Origin: Argopecten irradians
Lineage: Eukaryota; Mollusca; Bivalvia; Pectinida; Pectinidae
Direction: 5' to 3'
Assembly: GCF_041381155.1 (NCBI RefSeq)
Contig: NC_091147.1
Span: 14,532,318 to 14,596,317, forward strand
Length of the DNA stretch: 64,000 nucleotides
How positions within the stretch are numbered: position 1 is the first letter of the stretch; each line of letters begins with the position of its first letter. This document shows, in pieces, positions 12,912-23,530 of the stretch. The notes below the pieces were generated by a model. That model worked only from the letters and a program-made list of their open reading frames with translations, was not told the origin of the DNA and did no database searches. Both the position numbers and the translations under genes were made by a program.

Positions 12912-13636
12912 AATCAGTCGTCCCACTCCCTGTATGCTGAGCGCTAAGCAGAAGCAGAAACTACCACTTTCATAGACTTTGGTGTGTCTCGGCCAGAGGT
13001 CAGAACCCAGAGCCTTCCTCACAGGGGCGAACGCTCAACACAATGCCAAAAGTGAGGCGGTGTCAAGGGAGGCATTATCAAATACAAACTGTGGAGCGAT
13101 AAAAGTGATTCTAAGCGACTGAATTTTCATATTTTTTCTTGATGAATAAGCTACAAAATCAATCGCGAAGTGGTTAATGGTGAGAGTAAACTCTGATGTT
13201 TGTCTTTTAGTTAAATATCATGAAATAAGTAATGCTGTTCATGATAATCAATCTACAACCTATAGTGTATTAAATGATCAAGTTATTCCTGATAATCAAT
13301 AAATCATACAATTAACTAATCCATAATACTCACATGAAATATATTGGGGGACTACTTTTCCGTATTATAATACAGTTATAACGAACTTCTAGGGACCACA
13401 AAATACACTTCGTTATAAGCATAGTTCGTTATACACGTACTACAGATGTACTATAGGAACATTGACATGGAATGAAAATTACTACGTACTGACCATCAAT
13501 TCTTTGTAAGTACGCTCGTTAAAAACGTGTTTTACTGTAAACAATTAACGACTTTGCATCAGCCAATCAGAATCCACGTTATAGACGACGTTATTTAACA
13601 TATTTATCAATTATAGGCCTTTGTGAAGGTCCATAT
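12912..13636. other. Intergenic, repeat-like left part
   Basis: 12912-13075 is GC-richer (cggccagaggtcagaaccca, caggggcgaacgctcaacac) and may extend the family R repeat. The remainder is AT-rich with no gene seen. Confidence 0.4.
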
Positions 13637-15643
13637 AATGTTTTCTCTCATGCCTGCGGGTGTAATACTGTAATACTGGTTAACCCTATACAATACACAA
13701 ATATTGACTGAGGCTGTAATACTGGTTAACCCTATACAATACACAAATATTGCCTGCGGGTGTAATACTGGTTAATCCTATACAATACACAAATATTGAC
13801 TGAGGCTGTAATACTGGTTAACCCTATACAATACACAAATATTGACTGAGGCTGTAATACTGGTTAATCCTATACAACACACAAAATGAGGCTGTAATGT
13901 TTTCTCTCATGCCTGCGGGTGTAATACTGGTTAATCCTATACAATACACAAATATTGACTGAGGCTGTAATACTGGTTAACCCTATACAATACACAAATA
14001 TTGACTGAGGCTGTAATGTTTTCTCTCATGCCTGCGGGTGTAATACTGGTTAATCCTATACAATACACAAATATTGACTGAGGCTGTAATACTGGTTAAC
14101 TCCTATACAATACACAAATATTGACTGAGGCTGTAATGTTTTCTCATGCCTGCGGGTGTAATACTGGTTAACCCTATACAATACACAAATATTGCCTGCG
14201 GGTGTAATACTGGTTAATCCTATACAATACACAAATATTGACTGAGGCTGTAATGTTTTCTCTCATGCCTGCGGGTGTAATACTGGTTAATCCTATACAA
14301 TACACAAATATTGACTGAGGCTGTATATGTTACCTTACAATCACATGTGGGATATTTACTTAATCAATATTGATGAGGCTGTAATGTTTTCTCTCATGCC
14401 TCGGGTGTAATACTGGTTAATCCTATACAATACACAAATATTGACTGAGGCTGTAATGTTATTTCATACACAAATATTGACTGAGGCTGTAATACTGGTT
14501 AACCCTATACAATACACAAATATTGACTGAGGCTGTAATGTTTTCTCTCATGCCTGCGGGTGTAATACTGGTTAACCCTATACAATACACAAATATTGAC
14601 TGAGGCTGTAATACTGGTTAATCCTATACAATACACAAATATTGACTGAGGCTGTAATACTGGGTTAATCCTATACAATACACAAATAATATCCTGGGTG
14701 TAATACTGGTTAACCTATACAAACACAAATATTGACTGAGGCTGTAATGTTTTCTCTCATGCCTTCGGGTGTAATACTGGTTAACCCTATACAATACACA
14801 AATATTGACTGAGGCTGTAATACTGGTTAACCCTATACAATACACAAATATTGACTGAGGCTGTAATACTGGTTAACCCTATACAATACACAAATATTGA
14901 CTGAGGCTGTAATGTTTTCTCTCATGCCTGCGGGTGTAATACTGGTTAATCCTATACAATACACAAATATTGACTGAGGCTGTAATACTGGTTAACCCTA
15001 TACAATACACAAATATTGACTGAGGCTGTAATACTGGTTAACCCTATACAATACACAAATATTGACTGCGGGTGTAATACTGGTTAACCCTATACAATAC
15101 ACAAATATTGACTGAGGCTGTAATGTTTTCTCTCATGCCTGCGGGTGTAATACTGGTTAACCCTATACAATACACAAATATTGACTGAGGCTGTAATACT
15201 GGTTAACCCTATACAATACACAAATATTGACTGAGGCTGTAATACTGGTTAACCCTATACAATACACAAATATTGACTGAGGCTGTAATACTGGTTAACC
15301 CTATACAATACACAAATATTGACTGAGGCTGTAATACTGGTTAACCCTATACAATACACAAATATTGACTGAGGCTGTAATGTTTTCTCTCATGCCTGCG
15401 GGTGTAATACTGGTTAATCCTATACAATACACAAATATTGACTGAGGCTGTAATACTGGTTAACCCTATACAATACACAAATATTGACTGAGGCTGTAAT
15501 GTTTTCTCTCATGCCTGCAGGCTGTAATACTGGTTAACCCTATACAATACACAAATATTGACTGAGGCTGTAATGTTTTCTCTCATGCCTGCGGGTGTAA
15601 TACTGGTTAATACAATACACAAATATTGACTGAGGCTGTAATG
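13637..15643 (+). repeat. 2-kb minisatellite with 46-base and about 71-base units
   Basis: The basic 46-base unit is gtaatactggttaaccctat + acaatacacaaatattgact + gaggct. A longer form adds gttttctctcatgcctgcgg between gtaat and the next gtgtaatactgg. Short and long units alternate irregularly, with identity very high by eye, so the array is young. It has no coding meaning. Confidence 0.95.
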
Positions 15644-16077
15644 CATGGCTACCCATACAATCTTGTGACGTCTCTGTTACTAGTCTATTTTCTCGGCAAC
15701 ATTATTTTCACAAACTTACGTTTTACTCCTTGTGTTGATACAATGAACATCATAATTTAGTGTAGAGTTATTTCTTTGTAAATTATCAGGCATACATAAT
15801 GTTCATGAAAAGCCTTTGAGCGTTTTCACAATTGTCAGTAAATGTATACAATTTGCATTTTTACAGGAACTATTGCAACTTATACATGATATAGGTCCAC
15901 GTGCACCAACAATACGACCGATTTGGGCTAAGCAAGACGACAGATATAATAGGCATTTACAGAGGTTATTGTGGATAGAAAGAAATATAGTGTAACTATA
16001 AAATCATATGCAAACGCATGTACATATTGTTTCAAAAGATGGGCCAAAAAACTAGGAAATAGGCATTGATTCCCTAA

Positions 16078-16175
16078 AATAAGGAATGTTTACATATATA
16101 ACGTTTATCCAATATATTCATTTATTAAGGAATGTTTAAGTATATTACGTTTATCCTTTATGATATATTCATGGT
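16078..16175 (+). repeat. Tandem duplication, unit about 48 bases
   Basis: taaggaatgtttacatatat then aacgtttatcc, repeated once with changes (taaggaatgtttaagtatat then tacgtttatcc). Confidence 0.6.
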
Positions 16176-16514
16176 TTGATCCTCGTTGTTTGTTTCAAAA
16201 GATAATTATAAGAAGATATAATAACAAATTATATATTATCGCAACGTGTTTTTCCCCAACGAAATACGTTCGCAGATCATATATATTTAAGATCCATCCG
16301 CCCGTCCGTTCAAAGAATCGTCAACCTTCGGATGGCTGATGAAGATTACATACGCTATACCTCTATAAATCTGCATGGAACTACTTTTGTTGTGGTGATA
16401 CGTAACATGTTAAACATAACGATATGATGTAAACATAAATGTGAAGCACGTGGTAAAGTATTGTTGAATTCAGTCAAAACATAACTTATAAAAATAATAA
16501 TGTAAACTTCTTAC

Positions 16515-16720
16515 CTGACTGGACTGACCCTCACGGGTAGCAAACATGTGTACGAGTTGATTTCATCGTCACGTCTCTACGTGTAGGTTTATCTATCGAC
16601 GCCATATTGAATTTACTGGCGAAAAGCTCGCGAACGCTCGCACGTGCAAGTTCGCCCGCTTTCGCGCGCCATCCAGACCACACCTCCGGTGTCCGTTTGA
16701 CACGTCTCCGTATTCATTTT
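16515..16720 (-). promoter_or_regulatory. CpG-dense patch with a possible first exon
   Basis: About 16615-16700 is dense in CpG (gctcgcgaacgctcgcacg, ctttcgcgcgcc) in an otherwise AT-rich region. On the minus strand an ATG at 16605 in good context (caatATGGCGTCG) opens a 24-codon frame. Two donor-like sites follow: gtgagg after 16535, which would avoid the stop, and a strong CAG/gtaaga after 16515, which would leave the stop in the exon. This looks like the start of a gene or non-coding transcript running left, but I found no continuing coding exon before the satellite at 15.6 kb. Confidence 0.25.
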
Positions 16721-17059
16721 ACCCTAGTGTTATGAATTATTTGAATGCCCTTGTATTTAATTGACATAAATGTACCATTGTATTTTTTTAATATCCGATT
16801 ATGATATGTATCAATAACTATGGTCGTATGCTAGTTGGTTTATTGGTTGATTCTAAAAACAATGGTCATTTAAAAATGGTATATCTTGTATGTCTGTATG
16901 TACATAGTCGGTATGTTTTGTATTTACAATGGTATGCACATGCCTGTATAAGCGCAGAAAAATAGTCAAATCTTTATCTAAATACATTATTGTATTGCAA
17001 ATGTTGTGCAGATTAATCATATGTAAACTTCTGTACCTATATTTTTACAATTAAATGAC

Positions 17060-17164
17060 TAGTCCGCTAAACCTGCCTATATTATTAGTTTTTTTATTTA
17101 TCTTTTTTTTTATTAGGCAAAAAAAAATTAAAAGCCTAATAATATAGGTAGGTTTAGCGGACTA
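17060..17164. mobile_element. Short foldback MITE with 9-bp target-site duplication
   Basis: 105 bases with inverted arms of about 28 bases (tagtccgctaaacctgccta at the left, its complement with one or two changes at the right) around a T-rich centre. It is flanked by direct repeats ttaaatgac (17051-17059 and 17165-17173). It is compact enough to form a hairpin. Confidence 0.75.
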
Positions 17165-17173
17165 TTAAATGAC

Positions 17174-18242
17174 TAAATCTAGATTTCTAAGGCATGTGCC
17201 TTATTTTAATACATTGTCAAAATCTACTGTTTTCTGCGACCGTATAGTTTAAGGAGGCTGCGGTACATCAATGCTGTGTCTCTTTGCAATAGCGGAAACT
17301 ACTTACGTGTAGAAGTACACAAAAATGACAAGTTTTAATGGATCTACCCTGTTTATGCAAAAGCAGAATGGATAACTGGATCTACAAATGTATGGGCAAA
17401 AAGTACCGTGTGAACAAACTTGTGTCTGTATTTCTTTTGAAAGTATATGTAAAATGGTAACACAAGGGGGGTGTTTCAGATCACGATACACGATGTCTAT
17501 AAATAGAGCTTGGTTTTTATCGACGTTCACTACCACATAAAAACAAAAAGACACTCCTTCCGCAGTCGTATAGAGGCTAGATACGAGTAAAGCTGTTCCT
17601 GTGAGACCACTCATTTTCGTTTCTACAGTCTAGGTTTTATTTGGACTTTCTACCTAGTATATCTACCTAGTATAACTACAGAAGATTTTTCGAAAACGGT
17701 ATTGTACTGTTTTTGAAACCCTTAATCTATAGGACTTTCACCTTGCCATAAACCTGTACAATTTCTGTATATTTTGAATATGCTTTTTTTCTTGGTGTCG
17801 ATCAATGGCGTAATTAATGAAGGTTTGGTGCGAACTTATTACTGCTATACATGCACGAAGAGAGGCAACTCCAGCTTTTGAATCTATACGTTGGCTTTTG
17901 ATTTAATGAGACACTAACAAATATATGTTGTGTTATTTTACCTCAAATTATATATACTGATATCGTTGTTATTTCCAAGTGATTATCATATGCTTTTCTG
18001 TAAGGTTTGCCCGATTTTTAAAACAAACAAAATATACGGTTTTCAGGTAAGTTCGTTCTGGTTGCGGTGTTTCTGCATGAAGTATCACGTATATGAACGA
18101 AATACTTGAGTTGATTTTAATACTTTACCTGAAAACACATGATTAAGATATGGCATGGAATGAGGGAGACATGGAGATTTGTTTTCCCGAGATAAATCAT
18201 ATTTCAAGAGGGCAATAAATGATGTATTACCATATTCAGACG
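17174..18242. other. Intergenic downstream of the two-exon gene
   Basis: The minus frame at 17303-17614 (103 codons) has no known motif and no good splice or start context. Nothing else was found. Confidence 0.4.
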
Positions 18243-18248
18243 TTTATT
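18243..18248 (-). promoter_or_regulatory. Candidate polyadenylation signal, two-exon gene
   Basis: AATAAA on the minus strand about 130 bases past the stop at 18381. The spacing is plausible; the only support is the hexamer. Confidence 0.3.
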
Positions 18249-18380
18249 CTGAATAATATCTATGATCAGTATATCCGCATAAACGGATAATTAACCTCGA
18301 TTAAGTATTGACATGCGTCTAATTACAACTTGATATATAGAAACAGCATAACAACAAAATTGAATTAAAACTCGTATATT

Positions 18381-19255
18381 TTAATGACGATCACGTATTC
18401 CATGACTCCTTCGTTTTCCGGTAGCAGATCTAGATTTCTTCTCGGCACCTATGGAACTGCCTGTTTCTGTGCTTTTATTCCTCATATCTGCATGTATATC
18501 AGGAAGACGTCCGATTCCCTTGGCAGAGCCGATTATTTTTTGTTCTGACTTGGTACTCCTTTCTTCACTGGCGTTGTAAAGCGGTTCATATCTTGTCGAT
18601 TGAACTCGACGACTGTCTCTACCAGAAGTAGATCGGAGTGGAGGAAGTGTCCTAACGTTTGTTTTCTTAGTACTATTGGCAGAGAGTTTATCCAACTTCA
18701 CGGAAGGAAGTACAGATATTTCATTTGCGTTGATCGGTTTTAAATTTCGTCCTGCCTTGGAGACAGAGGACATGCGTCCATCAAGCGGAGGAAGGCTACA
18801 TCTAGCTGGAATATTGGCATAGTTTAATCTAGAGTCAGAATTCCTTTTCTTAGCAGATTTATTATGCGCCTTGTTGTTGGAATCCTTGTTCATGCCTGGC
18901 AATTTTACTAATTGGAGGTCCACATTAGCAATCTTATTTCCGTTACGCATTATTTCCTGTCCAGAAACAGTTTCTTTTTGCCTTTTCCTCCTTGAGTTCT
19001 TACCTAGATTGTCGTTCGTGAATCCATCTTTTCTTCCGCTCAGACGAGATTTCTCCTTATTTCTGTCAGCCGTCATAACATATGTTGACACTTCATGCAT
19101 TTTCTGTTCAAAGGACGAAGTAGATTTCTTAATTTGGTGTTTTGATTTTGTCAACGCGCTAGTTGTAGTGATAGTTGCTGTAGCCTTGTCTGTGGTTTTG
19201 GTACCATCGGTGTGAGACTCGATTTTAGGTTTTGGAACGAGTCTGCTGCTCGTAT
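18381..19255 (-). CDS. Basic low-complexity protein, exon 2
   Basis: This exon is 875 bases: two bases completing the split Asp codon, then 290 codons and a stop. It is the longest convincing open frame in the window. Codon use is ordinary and the composition is strongly Lys/Arg/Ser/Asn. The reading starts TSSRLVPKPKIESHTDGT and ends KRRSHGIRDRH. Confidence 0.72.
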
Positions 19256-19921
19256 CTGCAACACAACGAGGTCAACAATGGTAAGCATTGAAAATAAGAT
19301 AATATGCAGTAATAAAAAGATAAAAAATCGATTCGACGGAAATATATTTTCGGGTTAATCGACTTCCCACCACTGTACACTAGTGGTCAATCCCAGTCCC
19401 TTGGTGGAAGGTATGAAACACTGTAAAAATTCCATATGGTTGATATTGACAAATATAGTCTGGTCTGTACTATGCCTTAGATCACCATAATGCATTTGTT
19501 ACTCAGAAATTCTGGACAGGAGTTAGCCATCGATCTAACCATACGTGCTTATTCCAGCCACTTTTTATCATTATGTCTTTATAGATGTTTTTTTTTTAAA
19601 TTTTATCCTGAACAGCATTTTAGTAATAAACCAATTATTACCTTCGATGCCATGCCTTGATAAACTGCCTTGATAATCCTCCAGCTTTGATAAAGTAAAC
19701 TTGACTGTATCCACGGGAATTCTAGGTGTTGGAGATAATGGTGTCGGCGTTCCTGGTACCGGGGTCAAGACCTCCCTCACCGGTGTCAATATTCTGATCA
19801 TTGAGTCATTCATTCCAAAGAATATATTCCATCCTCCGATTCTCGAACATTTATCCTCCAGAGACTGGCGAAGGTGTTCTTTTACTTTGGATTTGTGAAT
19901 AAAAGCTTGCGTATTCAACAT
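18381..19921 (-). CDS. Uncharacterised basic low-complexity protein, two exons
   Basis: Exon 1 (19921-19642) and exon 2 (19255-18381) are separated by a 386-base intron with donor gtaata and acceptor gttgcag. GAAG/AT restores an Asp codon and the frame continues to the stop, giving 384 residues. The N-terminus (MLNTQAFIHKSKVKEHLRQS) looks helical; it is followed by a Pro/Thr-rich linker (LTPVPGTPTPLSPTPRIP). Exon 2 is Lys/Arg/Ser-rich and probably disordered, with repeated small motifs such as SLPPLDGR, VRTLPPLRST and IGRLPDIHAD (an LP-P/D-L/I pattern). No catalytic motif or membrane segment is visible. An in-frame TGA lies just upstream of the chosen ATG. A role in cilia, cytoskeleton or nucleus would be a guess. 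There is no obvious partner gene nearby. Confidence 0.72.
19642..19921 (-). CDS. Basic low-complexity protein, exon 1
   Basis: The exon starts at the first ATG after an in-frame TGA and runs 280 bases, ending in phase 1 at GGCATCGAAG before gtaata. It contains KVKEHLRQSLEDKCSRIGGW and the Pro-rich linker. The frame remains open for a further 23 codons into the intron, so an unspliced short form is formally possible. Confidence 0.68.
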
Positions 19922-20032
19922 GTCTGTAATCACTGATCTGTATCAGGAATAGCAGTTGATGTCTTGGATAGAGCATGCATTAGTAGCGTATCTAAGGTAA
20001 GGTTAGATGACGTAATCAACAATAAAACTCTA

Positions 20033-20040
20033 TGACGTCA
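20033..20040. promoter_or_regulatory. Full palindromic CRE-like site upstream of the two-exon gene
   Basis: tgacgtca lies about 110 bases upstream of the ATG at 19921; further half-sites (tgacgta at about 20008 and tgacgtg at about 20050) flank it. The cluster sits where a core promoter would be expected, so CREB/ATF-type control is a reasonable inference, but ACGTCA half-sites also occur elsewhere in the window. Confidence 0.35.
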
Positions 20041-20352
20041 CTGTGATTGTGACGTGCCTTTCTGTTGTTCCCATCTCTATCAAACTGGATAATCTACTGT
20101 TGAACAAGCATATCTTATTTTTACAAAGTACATGTACCTTCAATATCTGTTTTCAGTGAATGTGGAGCTCGTATGGTGCTTTTTTTTCCTTTATTGAATG
20201 TCTACTTAAAAATGTCTGTAGTTGATTTTAAGAGATATTCGCGTTACTTTTGAAGAAAATAAAACAGAGTAAGAAAGCATACAAATAAAAAATATTGTTA
20301 AAAATATCTTCAAGTGAAAAAAAAATTATTAAGTGATACCTTTCAATTACAA

Positions 20353-20790
20353 GATATCCCAGAGGGATCTTGGCGCCCACCAAAGAATGATCTATATCTG
20401 ACAAAGGAAAGATGGATATTTTCTCTAATCAGATGGTGGGCTATTCAAATCGCCCTGCGTCCGTGGTCCGTGGTCCGTCGTCCGTCCGTAAACAATGCTT
20501 GTTATCACTATTTCTTAAAAACTACTGCAGGGATTTTGTTCAAACTTCACATGGAGGGTCCCCTTGGTCCATTTTTGTGCCATACAGATTTTGTGGCTGA
20601 TCGGAAATACAAATTTGAGACAGATCCCTTCAGTATTATCTGAGAAATAGCGATAACAAACTTTAACTATCAAAATTCAAGATGGCGGCCTGGCAGCCAT
20701 CTTGTTCACCGATTGGTACAAACATGCAATATGCATAACTAGGGCCCTAGGGGAACCTACATATTAAATTTGTGATACCTTTCAATTAAA
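20353..20790. mobile_element. Rearranged pearl-like/Helentron-like element fragment
   Basis: It starts with the family's head (tatcccagagggatcttgg, ggcgcccaccaaagaatgat), then jumps to the inverted family tail (agatggtgggctattcaaat, cgtccgtggtccg) with an inverted piece of core, and then one core unit in forward orientation (aagatggcggcctggcagcc). It is flanked on both sides by gtgatacctttcaatta. Confidence 0.7.
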
Positions 20791-21589
20791 ATTCGAGGGT
20801 ACATCAGGGTTCGATCATTGAGCTTCTCACTTTCTAAATGTTCTTATCAATATTTTTTTTTCATTTTTAATGAATGGGACTATCATGTGTAATTATGCAG
20901 ATGATAATACATGTACATGATATTGTGCATTTATACTTTGGACTGTTTAAGTACAACTTTTCAAACAACATGTTTAGAGAAGTGGTTACAGTTTGTATTC
21001 ATATGGACTTAATTTGTATTGTACCAGAGTGTATATTGGCCATTTTAGATGATTAAGGGGTTTAGACAAAATATCGGTAAAATTCGTATTCTACGTCGCG
21101 TACATAGACAAAAATCGGAAAAATTCATATTCTACGTGTACATATCTACTTTGTACATGCACCCATTTTATACCTTTTACAAATTAAACTGATGTGGCGC
21201 ATTCCATTACCATTTTGACCAATTAAGCATTACCAGTTTCGTTTACGCTTTAAATTTTCATTACACGAGATTGTGGTGTGTAATACTCTCATTGGATTTT
21301 TTTCACTATTGATATATTTATTACATGGAAATATGGATAGTTTTTTCTCAACAACTAATGCACTGAGAAATCACCGAGACACGCGATGTGTGTTTATCTT
21401 CACTATTTGTATAAAACATACCTATCATAAGGGACTATGACATGTTTTTCTCTGCAACAAATATTACAGGGAATGTTATTAATGATTGTCTTAACTATAA
21501 CGTATAGCAAACACAATGAAAAGAGACAATCTCTGGCTTCCAATCGGGTCATTCTACAGTGCATCAATTTAAGAAAATATAGGGGGAAA

Positions 21590-22420
21590 TGTACGTAGCC
21601 GACGTGGTCTTTGTTTTCAGTGATATTTTTAAAGCGTTCGATCGTGCGTGGCACAAGAGACTGCAGGTTAAAATAGCTAATTCTGGTATAGAAGGAAAAC
21701 TTCAAAATTGGTTTAAAAATTTATATCCGTTTTCGCCGACAAGATTTTATAGATAGTAGTAGATTTTCCGTTTAAAATACACATGCTGGCGTTGCGCAAG
21801 GGGACGTTTTAGGTCCATTACTATTTATTCTGCATATAAATGACATATCTGTAAATCTTGAAAGCCATTTATATGACATTTTATTACTATCGTTTTATCC
21901 AAGACCAAAAATAAACAATGAAAAAATGGATGGCAAAATTCAGTCTCCGAAAAACGAAAGCTCTATTCATTTCCGATATTGACCATGAGCATGTCCTGTT
22001 GATTTAAAGTTTAATGATGTTAGTGAATAGATTCTTGATATTCAAACGGTACCTACTAGAAGTAACTCTAGTCCTAGCTGTAAATGGAACAAACATATAT
22101 ACTGTATAGTGTTTTAGGGGAATTAATATAATGTACTTCATAAGCTGAAATATCTTTTGACAACATTAAGTTATAGATATTGCCGTTATCTGAATACTGC
22201 CCATGGTCATTTGAGTTTGGCATTGTTGAACTCTTGGTGACACAGATAATTTAAAGTTCTAGAAACCGCAAGAACAATAACAGGTTTACAATGGTTTGTA
22301 GGATTCTCATGATACTCTGAAACCGGATCAGAACCACATGCTATAATCGCGATCGTCGCTGTAGAAAGTTAAACTTTTTTTGGTACAACATTACTATTAA
22401 TTATCTAACACCCAACTATT
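21590..22420 (+). mobile_element. Decayed non-LTR retrotransposon, reverse transcriptase fragment
   Basis: Plus-strand frames, read piecewise, give VVFVFSDIFKAFDRAWHKRL, a motif typical of non-LTR reverse transcriptases (D-x-x-KAFD-x-x-WH), then GVAQGDVLGPLLFILHINDI (the GxxQGSxLGPLLF block), and then KKWMAKFSLRKTKALFIS (the WMAKFSxxKT block). Stops and frame changes break the reading, and the segment between the second and third blocks, which should hold the catalytic YADD, is shortened. The order and spacing fit Jockey/CR1/I-type LINEs. No ends or endonuclease domain were found, so this is an old fragment and inactive. Confidence 0.85.
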
Positions 22421-22655
22421 TGTATAATTTACTCTTTTAATGATTTCCACATAGATAAACTTAGATTTGTTTTACCAAAACACCAATTCATCTCAAGGAT
22501 CATGTTTTGTTTAGAAGCTAAAATATGGTTGTAATTTTGCAAAACCATTATACAGTACATTTACATTACTTGTCAAATTATTAAGCAGATAAAAACTAGT
22601 GTTGTGGGTAGCTATCAATATACATCCCGCATTAATAAATGTTCTGACTCTGTTT

Positions 22656-22850
22656 TGGGGGCCGCAGTGGCCAAGTAGTGAAGATGTCTGACATATTACC
22701 ACAAGCCTTCCACTTCTGGGTCGCGAGTTTGAATCTCATGTGTTGGTGGAGCAGTTGCCAGGTACTGGCTGCTGGTCACCAACAAACCTGGTGCGTTCTT
22801 ACATGACCTTGGCTGTTAATAGGGCATTAAACTAACAAAATCCAAAAACC
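22656..22850 (+). mobile_element. tRNA-derived SINE, diverged copy
   Basis: Same family as the copy at 12.1 kb: a head like ggccgcagtggccaagtag, the shared cacaagccttccacttctgg block with a degraded B box, gttgccaggtactggctgct, and the tail ggctgttaatagggcattaa. Part of the body (the actccgg region) is deleted. Confidence 0.8.
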
Positions 22851-22965
22851 CTTTGTTTTTAGTTGTTATATTTCGCAATTTCCAAAATGATTACATCTGT
22901 AATTATGGGGACATATTCAAACTATGTTGATTGTATATATTTGATATATCCAACCCCAAAACCAG

Positions 22966-23530
22966 GTTAGTTGATTGGGCTTAATATCCTCTTAACAAAT
23001 ATGGTCAGGATCATCTCAACTAACTGTAAACCAACACATGTTCCCAGGCGATTAGAAACACAAAAACTAACAACAGCGACCCAGGCGATCAGAAACACAA
23101 AAACTAACAACATATGTTCCCAGGCGATTAGAAACACAAAAACTAACAACATATGTTCCCTGGCGATTAGAAACACAAAAACTAACAACATATGTTCCCT
23201 GGCGATTAGAAACACAAAAACTAACAACATATGTTCCCTGGCGATTAGAAACACAAAAACTAACAACATATGTTCCCTGGCGATTAGAAACACAAAAACT
23301 TACAACAGCGACCTAGGCGATTAGAAACACAAAAAATAACAACAGCGACCCAGGCGATTAGAAACACAAAAACTAACAACAGCGACCCAGGCGATTAGAA
23401 ACACAAAAACTAACAACAGCGACCCAGGCGATTAGAAACACAAAAACTAACAACAGCGACCCAGGCGATTAGAAACACAAAAACTAACAACAGCGACCCA
23501 GGCGATTAGAAACACAAAAACTAACAACAG
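22966..23530 (+). repeat. Minisatellite with 39-base and 37-base units
   Basis: Both units share gcgattagaaacacaaaaac + taacaac; the 39-base form continues atatgttccctg and the 37-base form agcgacccag. The 39-base block (about 23085-23300) is a multiple of three, so both strands show long open frames there; these are not genes. The same array resumes after each of the two adjacent pearl-like elements. Confidence 0.92.

Noticed and set aside
13637..15643. Telomere-like or centromeric satellite because of ttaaccct words
   Set aside because: ttaaccct occurs once per 46-base unit within an unrelated sequence; no (ttaggg)n or known centromeric feature is present.
22971..23324. Long open frames on both strands with a 13-residue repeat
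   Set aside because: They arise because the 39-base minisatellite unit is a multiple of three. The frames stop where the unit changes to 37 bases, and there is no start context or flanking coding sequence.
23040..23530. CRISPR-like array of regular 37-base repeats
   Set aside because: The repeats are contiguous with no unique spacers, and the DNA is clearly animal.
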